Of a stretch of DNA of 10,088 nucleotides, positions 1-6,494 are shown in pieces (the first letter of the stretch is position 1; each line of letters opens with the position of its first letter). Position numbers and translations under genes: made by a program. Origin of the DNA: Tulasnella sp. 424 (taxonomy: Eukaryota; Basidiomycota; Agaricomycetes; Cantharellales; Tulasnellaceae); the NCBI GenBank assembly GCA_019633425.1, contig WSUB01000447.1:1-10088 (forward strand). Reading direction: 5' to 3'. A model generated the notes under the pieces. It ran no database searches, was not told where the DNA came from, and saw nothing but the letters and a program-made list of their open reading frames with translations.

Positions 1-757
1 GAAGTGGCAATGACTCGAGAGAAATACCCGGAAAAGATTCCATTTAGGTTGACACGCATGTTGACGCACGCGATGGAAGTAAGTCTCAGGCTTGGAAAGA
101 CACCACGGGCAATAGTTCAACCCCTCCATTAGGTCAGCGGCATTCACGGCAGTTTCAAGAATACTTGCGAGATTTCCATGACCGTCCTCCGCGCAAACAG
201 CGAATCCTTGTTGGCTGTACTCGAGACCTTCATTTGGGACCCACTTTTAAGTTGGCGTTTGGTGCAGGACCGAGACGCTCAACAACGTGCGTCGTCTCGT
301 TAGCACGGCGCGCAACCCATCTGATTTTTCTCTTTCAGAAACGTATCAAGATCCAGCCACGACCGCTGCTCACGGCCTTGCCCCACGAAGACGAGTCAAC
401 GAGAATGTTATTTTCGATGGTTGGTTCCTTGAGTTTCGCACCACATTGAAAGTACTCAGCCTTGTTTTACAGAAGGGGCCGATGACCCTGCGGCGCTGAA
501 CCAACAGCGAAACAAGAAAGCTCTTGAGGCCATACGGCGCGTTCGTGACAAACTCACCGGTTCGTTTAGACAGCCAGGCGGTGTCGGTTCTCGTCACTGA
601 CCACGGACCATGCTTAGGCAATGATTTCGCCAATCCCAAAGATCCAAGACCGCAGAGATCCTTGTCAGTTCCAGCCCAGGTTGACGCACTCATCGCGCAG
701 GCCACCTCTCTGGAGAATCTTTGCCAGTGTTTCTCCGGCTGGTGCGCTTTCTGGTAA
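1..757 (+). CDS. tor: TOR serine/threonine kinase, C-terminal part (kinase end + FATC), 5' end outside window
   Basis: This is the 3' end of a Target-of-Rapamycin kinase, the catalytic subunit of TORC1/TORC2 that couples nutrient state to growth. Exons by reading: 1-78, 133-286, 339-419, 473-559 and 618-757, separated by GT-AG introns of 54, 52, 53 and 58 nt; the last contains a CTGAC branch-like site. Together they give about 179 residues. Exon 1 reads [16 protein letters not shown], a block near the end of the TOR kinase domain. Exon 2 continues with the conserved stretch ending in [18 protein letters not shown]. Exon 4 contains [10 protein letters not shown], and exon 5 has [18 protein letters not shown] and ends [15 protein letters not shown], the FATC signature common to TOR proteins. 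The kinase active site lies upstream of the window. No frame damage is seen. The exon 3/4 linker is variable in TOR proteins, so those two junctions are slightly less certain. Whether this is the TOR1 or TOR2 paralogue cannot be told. Confidence 0.96.
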
Positions 758-1042
758 TTCGCAAAGCCCGGGTTAGCCTCGTTTCATCGAGCGGTTTATT
801 TCTACTACGTATTCGGTTCCCTCAAGAAAGGTATCCTTGTAATCGTTTCCCCTTGATCTCGTGTACCAATAGTTTCTATATCGCCATTATGTTAGATACC
901 GTTTCGTTCGGTTAGCTGCCGTGGCGAGCGAGGGTGACCAATGACGGATAATTATCATATACAGAATAAGTACCGGAACGAAAGAAAATACACTAGGGAC
1001 CGCGCCCCTTAACGATACGATACAGTAGACCCCTTTAGAGCT
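758..1042. other. Convergent intergenic region between TOR and the helicase remnant
   Basis: This stretch of 285 bases follows the TOR stop codon and precedes, on the other strand, the helicase stop codon. It must hold both 3' untranslated regions and their polyadenylation signals. The short open frames here show no recognisable protein similarity. A CTAG lies at about 993 beside a weak GC-rich inverted repeat, too weak to call a transposon end. I see nothing else. Confidence 0.6.
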
Positions 1043-1659
1043 TTAGAAGTCATCTTCGTCTTTGTTTCGGATGGTAGCCAGTGTCGGTAGAGTTTTGTAC
1101 CATTCTCTGACCTTGGGATGGGCTTGAACCTGATTCGACGATCGTGTTAGTTAGGCCTTCATCCCGCGTATGTAACTCTGGCCCTATAACTCACCTTTTT
1201 TGGGTCGAAGTTCAAGACTTGCAAGCCCTCAATGCTGGTAGCACGGGATAACGCAACATACGACTGGCCCTTCTCGAAAATCCTCCCTAGGTCGATTTTG
1301 ACCTTCTCTAGTGTCTGTCCTTGAGACTTGTGAATCGACATCGCCCAAGCCAGGATTAAAGGTATCTATGGTATTCGGCGGAAGTAATAGCGGTCAGGGC
1401 CGCTGATTGCTAGAGGCTGCGCGAGAGACCAGGTCGAACGCACCTGGCTCCTCGATACTTGGACTTCACCGTTTGGAAGCTCCATCTTAAATGTGTCCCT
1501 TCCCACACACATGTAACTTGGCCTCCTTCCAGGTACTTTAAACTTGACCACCGGACACTCTTCGATCCTCCCTTCCTCAATCATCCTCTGCTTTCTCTCA
1601 TACGCCTTCTGGCCTTCCTTGATGTTCGTATCAAAGACACCGTCCAACCTTTTGATTTC

Positions 1660-1690
1660 ATCTGTCGCTCATCGATACCCCGATACGCTG
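1660..1690 (-). other. Frameshift site in the helicase remnant
   Basis: Upstream of here the conserved reading (VNGSVGRVIGF, then CDPAAYRG) uses one frame; downstream, TDEIKRLDGVF and the following residues use another. Candidate introns bridging the two are too short (25 nt) and create a stop, or (44 nt) remove conserved residues. A one-base indel is the simplest explanation. An assembly error is possible. Confidence 0.6.
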
Positions 1691-2123
1691 CAGGATCGCA
1701 GAAACCGATCACCCTCCCAACCGAGCCGTTGACGAGGTCCTCGTCCGTATTCTTGATCAGCATGACCTGCGCGCCGACCTTGAGCTCGAGCTTTGTTGGA
1801 GCCATGAAGTTGCCGAGGACTTTCTCGCGTTGCTGAGCGTCGGCCAACTGACCTCCGTCCGAGGCACTGAAGACCCTGATCTGTCCGGGTAGTTGAGCCA
1901 TCCGAGCTTTGTTTGCACGTTCGACGTCTTCAAGCCGAGGGAAACTATGCGTCCCCATCCACTGTCAGTCAAGAGGCAGAAAGAGGAAGCTCTCGGGAAA
2001 CCTACAGCTCCGTAGCCTCGATCCCATCGTCAGCGGGCAACGGACGGGTTAGCCTCCTCCACTCCCGCGTGTCATTCTCCTTCAAGTCTCCGAGCCTCAT
2101 CCAGTTTAACATATCCACGAGAC

Positions 2124-2180
2124 CCGGGAGCGTGAATGAGCAGATGTTGCACAATCGGGAGTACAGTGAAGAAGGCCTAC
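2124..2180 (-). other. Damaged intron within the helicase remnant (GT...GG)
   Basis: On the minus strand the conserved FRQKDQ block is followed by GTAGGC and 57 nt later by CTCCCGG, after which VDMLNWMRLG resumes in the same frame. The family is normally continuous here, and 57 nt is a typical intron size for this window. The donor is good, but the acceptor reads GG where AG is expected, and no AG exists elsewhere in the stretch. Without splicing, 19 extra codons are read through with no stop. I infer a decayed acceptor. Confidence 0.6.
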
Positions 2181-2332
2181 CTTGGTCCTTTTGGCGGAAG
2201 ACTTGTGTTAGATTGAAAGTAACGTCAATGCACTCTTTCCACATAGATGCTTCAAAACAGAACCGCGGCTGCCCGCTTTTCGAGACGGGCGGGAGTTGGA
2301 AAAAGTCTCCTGTGACAATGAGCTAAAGGTTT

Positions 2333-2450
2333 GACCAAAGCAAACTAGTACTCGTGGAGTAGAGAAGCTCCCCAATCTTTATATACAATCGAAATGCAGC
2401 CAGTGAAGCTTACGAAACGATACTACGATATAAGGGCGTGACCTGATCTC
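2333..2450. other. Breakpoint region beside the helicase remnant
   Basis: About 120 bases between the last helicase-like codon and the repeat array. The expected upstream helicase exon (Walker A, DEXX box) is not found on either strand. Apart from the TATA-like site nothing is recognised. Confidence 0.4.
2377..2386 (-). promoter_or_regulatory. TATA-box-like sequence upstream of the truncated helicase
   Basis: On the minus strand GTATATAAAG lies about 55 bases before the first surviving helicase exon and about 130 bases before its first in-frame ATG (2244). The match to the TATA consensus is good, but a single AT-rich match is weak evidence of a working promoter. Confidence 0.25.
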
Positions 2451-2456
2451 ACTGTC

Positions 2457-2480
2457 GCCGCCGAGACGCTCGTCTTTCGC
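2457..2480 (-). repeat. 24-bp GC-rich motif, copy 1 (inverted relative to copies 2-5)
   Basis: On the plus strand this reads GCCGCCGAGACGC followed by TCGTCTTTCGC. The reverse complement recurs nearly unchanged at 4080-4103 and, with a few changes, at 2840-2863, 3352-3375 and 3953-3976. This copy lies in the opposite orientation to the others. Its role is unknown. Confidence 0.75.
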
Positions 2481-2536
2481 CCCATCATTATACTTGTGGG
2501 TGATGTTCACTACACCAATATAAATCTCGGACTATT

Positions 2537-2832
2537 CATCGAACGAACCACCCTCTGTCGTTGGAACGACGGCGATGCAAGTTAGGTTGCTCGCCAACCC
2601 TCATCCACGTCTGGTATTGGGTTGCTCGTCAACCCCTATCCACCCGCCTCGTAAATCCAAAAGGCCGCTGCATCTACGTCCCACGGTTGGCGTGATTTTA
2701 TAGAACGACGATCCCAGCGAGAGTAATTACCAGTATTTACAATCCCAAAGCCACTCAGCCTCCTATAGGCAAAGTAGAATACATATATTTCTGGTTAATA
2801 TACATGCGTCACAATGATCTAGTGTCTGTGAC
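2537..2832 (+). repeat. Degenerate ~365-bp repeat array, unit 0 (partial)
   Basis: This is the most diverged unit. Its left part (about 2537-2580) matches the end of module A of the later units: a C-rich stretch, a small hairpin at 2557-2570, then GCAAGTT. Its right part (2681-2832) is module B, starting CCACGGTTGGCGTGA and ending near TGATCT...CTGTGAC, matching 3046-3200. Between them is an extra block of about 70 bases made of two 35-base hairpin repeats. Confidence 0.65.
2582..2652 (+). repeat. Two tandem 35-bp repeats, each containing a perfect hairpin
   Basis: The first hairpin, 2585-2599, is GGTTG-CTCGC-CAACC; the second, 2619-2635, is GGGTTG-CTCGT-CAACCC. Each is followed by a similar tail (CTCATCCAC / CCTATCCAC). 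The offset is 35 bases. The block appears only in unit 0 and accounts for that unit's extra length between modules A and B. Confidence 0.7.
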
Positions 2833-2838
2833 TTCGGG

Positions 2839-3200
2839 AGCGAAGGAGGAGAGTCTCGGCGGCCGGCGGAGCCGGTCGGCGAACTCGATGCCTTCGTGGG
2901 GGGGTCAGTTGGACATCCTCTTGTGATTGAAGGAATGATTGGATAGTAAGGAGCGATTCTTCGTCTAACTTACACCATAGCGGCGAGCAACCCCCTCGTC
3001 GCTCCTCCAGCGACCTTGCATTCAAGACGCCGGTACTTCGACGTCCCACGGTTGGTGTGACTTTACAAAGCCGAGAGCCCAACGGACAAGATTAGCAGTA
3101 GTTACACTCCCCAAGTCATTCTGAGCAGCATCAAATATAAAGCTGAACTAATATACGTGTGTCTATTTATATACCACGGTGATCTGGCATCCGTGGTGAC
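2839..3200 (+). repeat. ~365-bp repeat array, unit 1 (modules A and B)
   Basis: Module A is 2839-3020 and is about 90% identical by eye to 3351-3535. It starts with the 24-bp GC-rich motif and ends with the hairpin GTCGCT-CCTCC-AGCGAC (2998-3014) and CTTGCA. Module B (3046-3200) starts CCACGGTTGGTGTGA and resembles 2681-2832, including the shared TAATATAC and TGATCT words. Only 6 bases separate unit 0 from this unit, as expected for a tandem array. The minus strand is open through module A but resembles no known protein. Confidence 0.75.
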
Positions 3201-3350
3201 ACTCTTCTCGCCGATGACATGCACCTCACTAACACCTACCCTTGATGCATTTGGGCAAACCTCTTCTAGTCCTCAATTAATCTGTCAATCATGGCTGAAT
3301 TCAGACCCGTAGAATGATCGATCTTACACACGGTCTCTTAATAGCTGGAG
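3201..3350. other. ~150-bp spacer splitting the repeat array
   Basis: The other unit junction has 6 bases, so this looks like an insertion between unit 1 and unit 2. I saw no terminal inverted repeats or target-site duplication, and no coding potential. Confidence 0.4.
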
Positions 3351-3670
3351 AGCGAAGGAGGAGAGTCTCGGAGACCGGCGCAGCGGGTCGGCGAACTCGA
3401 TGCCTTCGTTGGGAGGTCGCTTGGACATCCTCTTGCGATTGAAGGAATGACTGGGTAGTAAAGAGCGATTCATCGTCTAATTTACACCTTAGCGGCGAGC
3501 AACCCCCCCCTTGTCGCTCCTCCAGCGACCTTGCAAGTTTTTGAGTCCCCGTGATTCTACTCTTCCACGGTTGGTGTGATATCTCAGAGCGGCCAATCAG
3601 CGGCCTCTCAGCCCCGAGGCGTTCGCTCCACAACAAATAACACTATGGTATTTTATACCTGTTAGGCAAT
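3351..3670 (+). repeat. ~365-bp repeat array, unit 2
   Basis: Module A (3351-3535) differs from unit 1 by about 17 substitutions and a 3-base length change in a run of C at 3503-3510. The hairpin GTCGCT-CCTCC-AGCGAC is at 3513-3529. CCACGGTTGGTGTGA at 3565-3579 marks the start of module B, which then decays; only scattered AT-rich similarity continues. The right boundary is approximate. Confidence 0.7.
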
Positions 3671-3950
3671 ATATATAGTAATGCATAATAGACTATTAAG
3701 AGGCATCGGTACATCTGCTTGGTTGCCTGGATTATCGTCACTTTATTGCCGTAGCTCCCAGTAGTCAGCCTGTTTCAATGAACGCTAAGCGTCTCTATGT
3801 GGTACCGTCTGAAATGGTTTCTGCGGGTCGGAGGTATCTGCTTCCTGACACATGATAGTATGCTCGCTACTGTCGGGTGGCGGTCGGAAAATAACATTGA
3901 GGAGCCTTGTTACGTACCATCAGCAACAATATATAGCGTGATCTCGTCTC
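3671..3950. other. AT-rich stretch without recognised gene
   Basis: Short open frames on both strands show no family resemblance, intron signals in a useful place or repeat relation that I can see. Several TATATA-like words occur. Nothing further can be supported. Confidence 0.4.
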
Positions 3951-4000
3951 CGGCGAAAGACGAGGGTCTGGGCGGCGATAGCCGCCAAACGCGAGGCTTT
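3951..4000 (+). repeat. ~48-bp repeat, left copy (contains 24-bp motif copy 4)
   Basis: Starting CGGCGAAAGACGAG, this stretch contains the 24-bp motif (3953-3976) and continues with CCGCCAAACGCGAGGC. The same order, motif then CCGGCAAACGTGAGGC, occurs 127 bases downstream, so the two are a direct repeat longer than the motif. Confidence 0.65.
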
Positions 4001-4077
4001 CACCCAAGCACGTCTGGATGTGTAATACTAAATAAATGCATTTTTGAGTGATATGACACAACAGCTTCTCTGGGATC

Positions 4078-4136
4078 CGGCGAAGGACGAGCGTCTCGGC
4101 GGCGACAACCGGCAAACGTGAGGCCTGAGCTCAGGC
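4078..4136 (+). repeat. ~48-bp repeat, right copy, ending in a 14-bp palindrome
   Basis: Contains the 24-bp motif at 4080-4103 and then CCGGCAAACGTGAGGC, parallel to 3951-4000. At its right end is GCCTGAGCTCAGGC (4123-4136), a perfect 14-bp palindrome absent from the left copy. Confidence 0.65.
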
Positions 4137-4275
4137 TCGCCACCTATTCGATACAGAAAATCTCGATCCTCTATCAAATTCAGGTAATGAGAGATTGTAA
4201 TCTGAAGAAATACGACGCTGGGCTGCCTGCAAACACTCAGCAACGCCTGCTATCTTCGGGTCCCCGCTCGTAAGG

Positions 4276-4313
4276 ATCCACCCAATGTCATGAATCCAAT
4301 TTCCTGGGTGGAT
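4276..4313. repeat. Inverted repeat, 9-bp perfect stem with 20-base loop
   Basis: ATCCACCCA at 4276-4284 pairs with TGGGTGGAT at 4305-4313, followed by TTTTG. In bacteria this would resemble a terminator; in a fungal genome it is better read as a small foldback remnant. It may also be chance. Confidence 0.45.
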
Positions 4314-4606
4314 TTTTGTGCACCAAGGGCCTTAATTTCTCATGACTTGTCCTAGCTCGATCACTTGCTCGTAAGATGCTGGATAGAAATAGCCTAACTC
4401 GGACGCAGAAGACACAGCTTATGTAGTATACGAACCAAGTACACCCAGCGAACCGCCGGACGCGAGACCTTCGCCTGCTCACGGACTACACAGAAAGTTG
4501 TGATCGCATCGTGTTTCGCCTTTGGAAGCATTCCGAGCGTGGTCCGCGGTTTCTCACATATCGCCACCGCGTCAACATTACCGCTCTCCCCTTCAAGGTG
4601 AGTTCA
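4314..4606. other. Upstream region of F-box copy 1, unique relative to copy 2
   Basis: Similarity to the region upstream of copy 2 starts only at about 4607, so this part lies outside the duplicated unit. A degenerate form of the 24-bp motif is present at 4455-4474 in plus orientation (GCCGGACGCGAGACCTTCGC). A strong donor-like AAGGTGAGT at 4596-4603 sits beside the duplication boundary. It could start a 5' untranslated intron ending at TATAAG (4667), but that is not proven. No gene is recognised. Confidence 0.4.
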
Positions 4607-4719
4607 CTTTCCTTATCCGTCACCTGACAAGGACACTACTTGACCCTCTATCATCGCTCACTATAAGCTGAGGAGACCCGACAGCATTACATTTGCCCAT
4701 CACCTACACATCCCAATCA

Positions 4720-6494
4720 ATGACAAGTGGGCCATCTCGTCCGGCACCACCAGCGCCCGAAGCGGTAGCCCAAGCCCTGGCCCTCCTTCTCACAGCAATG
4801 GAAGATAGCGAGCCTGCCGGTGATGGGAAGTATGTCTTACAGCCGCTGAACTCGATATCTTTGCTCTACAACTGAAAATTCTCCCTGATCCATTCTCAGC
4901 GGTCAAGATATCGAGTCCAAAATAACTCACCTCGATCGCCTTGCCTGGCGCCGTGAGGTCGCAGTCGAAGCTCTTCAGTTCACTGGTCAAACAGAGGCAG
5001 CGCTCTTCCGCCGGCGACGAAACGCCCTGCTTCCTATCCATCGGCTTCCGTCGGAGTTACTCTCCGCTATACTTATCAACTCCATCCGCGAAAACCAACC
5101 TGACAGGACGAAGGCATTACAATCGTTGGCCCGAGTGGCGTGGCAATGGTGGCAGACCATCAAATCCGACCCACAATTCTGGACACATATCACGCCTCCG
5201 AACGAAAACGCCGAGCTGCAGATTCGGAAGGCAGGAATCCTTCCTCTTCGCCTAAATTTGGCCAACCAACGCGTGGGGGATGAAGGACATTCTTCAACGA
5301 CATGCAGCAAGGTGGACAAGCATGGTCCTCCAAGGCTTCCCCGAGAATGTTGTGCTGCAAGTGTTATGTACGAACACCTTTCCGCGTCTCGAATACCTCC
5401 AAGTTCATCGGACATCCGCCAGAGAGAGTGAAGTTTGGAGGTTCAACGTCGCCGAATTTCAAAGCCTACGAGAGGCTCATTTGCCGATCGTGCCTTACTT
5501 TTCCGTCTCCTCTACTTCAAACAACCCACTCCTTCTTCAAACCCTCCATCTTAACCTTAATTTCGATGGTTCCCACTCTTCGTATGATCTCGAATCTGTT
5601 CTCAGATACAACCCCCAGCTTATAGAGCTCGAGGTGGAAGATCTTAATGACGACACGAGCCCTCCATCGCCTGTCAACACTCCCATCATCAACCTCCCAA
5701 TGCTCCGACATCTGCGGTTCTCGAACGTGGTCTGCGGAGAGAGAGGAGACAAAATACCTTTATTAGCTCAAATTCGGGCACCACTGTTGGAGACACTCGG
5801 CTTGTGCTACCACGCCCAAAGAGGGGCCCGAGCCATTGACATCGGTGCGCGCACTATTTTTAACGCACTAGTGACGCGGCCGCGTGCGTCGTTGAACCGA
5901 TCAGAGGATGCACCCCTGTACTCTACCCTCCGAAACGCGGGTCCTTCCGCTTCCTGGACAATCCTGGCCCGAGAGGTTTCGATTACCGCAAAGGGCAGCG
6001 GGAAAGGACGACTGGACATCCAATGCCCAAGAAAGGATTACATTCCCCGATACATCCTCCGCCCCCTGGCCAAGTTTACACTTCCCGTTGATCTTGACTT
6101 GGGTCGGTGTGACGAAGACACGAAGCTCGCGTTTTGGGACGGCGTACTGGATGCGACACCATTACTCCGATCTTTCACGCTTGCCTGCCCGGTTGAAGTC
6201 GCCCAGCAAGTCTTGGACCGCCTCTCTACCAAAGCACCATCGCCAAGCTCCACAAATCCCAGAGCTCCACTCTTGGAGAAAGTTCGCTTTCAACATGATT
6301 TGTCCAGCGAAGACGAATGGTCAGCAGACGATGCGGAAGACGCTGTTAGAAAAATGCTAGAGGGCAGACGCAACCTTTTCATTCAAGGGGGCGTACTCGA
6401 TCCGCCGAGGCTGGTTGTTACCGGGCCATATGGCGCCGTGTTCGATGAAGCGGAGGGCAAGTGGGTGGCATCGTACTATGCTAAAAGTTGGTAG
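4720..6494 (+). pseudogene. F-box-like protein gene, tandem copy 1, frameshifted
   Basis: Homologous throughout to the intact copy at 7131. Exon 1 is 4720-4829 and exon 2 starts at 4900, around a 70-nt GT-AG intron (4830-4899) of the same length and nearly the same sequence as in copy 2. The start ATG is aligned with that of copy 2; 30 of the 36 exon-1 residues agree. The F-box-like region reads LLPIHRLPSELLSAILINSI and then RVAWQWWQTIKSDPQFW. The frame breaks at about 5275-5280: translation from the ATG would stop at 5431 after about 213 residues, while the homologous continuation MKDILQRHAARW is in another frame and runs uninterrupted for 404 codons to the stop at 6494. The break coincides with a run of five G; one base fewer would rejoin the frames, leaving a 5-residue deletion relative to copy 2. 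The long intact downstream frame suggests a recent lesion or a sequence error. An F-box protein would act as an SCF ubiquitin-ligase adaptor. Confidence 0.82.
5275..5279 (+). other. G5 homopolymer at the frame break of F-box copy 1
   Basis: Codons before this point follow one frame (GTG GGG GAT), and copy-2-like codons after it (ATG AAG GAC) follow another. The local alignment with copy 2 is 14 bases shorter, equal to a five-codon deletion plus one extra base. The run of G is the natural place for that extra base. Confidence 0.65.

Larger units (their letters stand above)
1043..2322 (-). pseudogene. PIF1-type DNA helicase, C-terminal half only, 5'-truncated and frameshifted
   Basis: PIF1-family enzymes are 5'-3' superfamily 1B DNA helicases; in fungi they occur as maintenance genes, as large expanded families and as the helicase part of Helitron transposons. 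Exons on the minus strand, in order: 2322-2006, 1944-1444, 1365-1195, 1129-1043. The intervening GT-AG introns (2005-1945, 1443-1366, 1194-1130) are 61, 78 and 65 nt, with branch sites such as CTGAC and CTAAC. Visible motifs in order: VTGDFFQLPPV (motif III), NLTQVFRQKDQ, VDMLNWMRLG, KLELKVGAQVMLIKN, LVNGSVGRVIGF, then [19 protein letters not shown] (motif V) and YVALSRATS (motif VI). The end reads FDPKKVQAHPKVREW and stops after DEDDF. The Walker A and DEXX motifs are missing: coding similarity stops at an intron acceptor at 2323-2324. An expected 57-nt intron at 2180-2124 has GG instead of AG at its 3' end, and the frame changes once between about 1690 and 1660. About 340 codons remain. It is probably a dead remnant; whether it came from a Helitron cannot be decided. 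Confidence 0.88.

Noticed and set aside
990..1012. Possible Helitron 3' end (CTAG near a GC-rich inverted repeat) downstream of the helicase remnant
   Set aside because: The stem is only about four base pairs, its spacing to CTAG does not fit a Helitron end, and no matching 5' end or Rep domain is in the window.
1669..1693. 25-nt GT...CAG stretch as an intron to explain the helicase frame change
   Set aside because: Too short for a spliceosomal intron, and its removal creates an immediate stop codon.
1459..1836. Plus-strand open frame of 125 codons
   Set aside because: It is the antisense shadow of the helicase exon, which has clear family motifs on the other strand.
1913..2326. Plus-strand open frame of 137 codons
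   Set aside because: Antisense to the helicase exons and their introns, with no protein resemblance of its own.
3301..3636. 111-codon minus-strand open frame as a gene
   Set aside because: It covers repeat module A2, does not share its upstream part, start or stop with the other module copy, and has mostly residue-changing differences.
5908..6360. 150-codon plus-strand open frame inside F-box copy 1
   Set aside because: Alternative frame of the F-box coding sequence; a similar shadow appears in copy 2, reflecting shared ancestry rather than a second gene.
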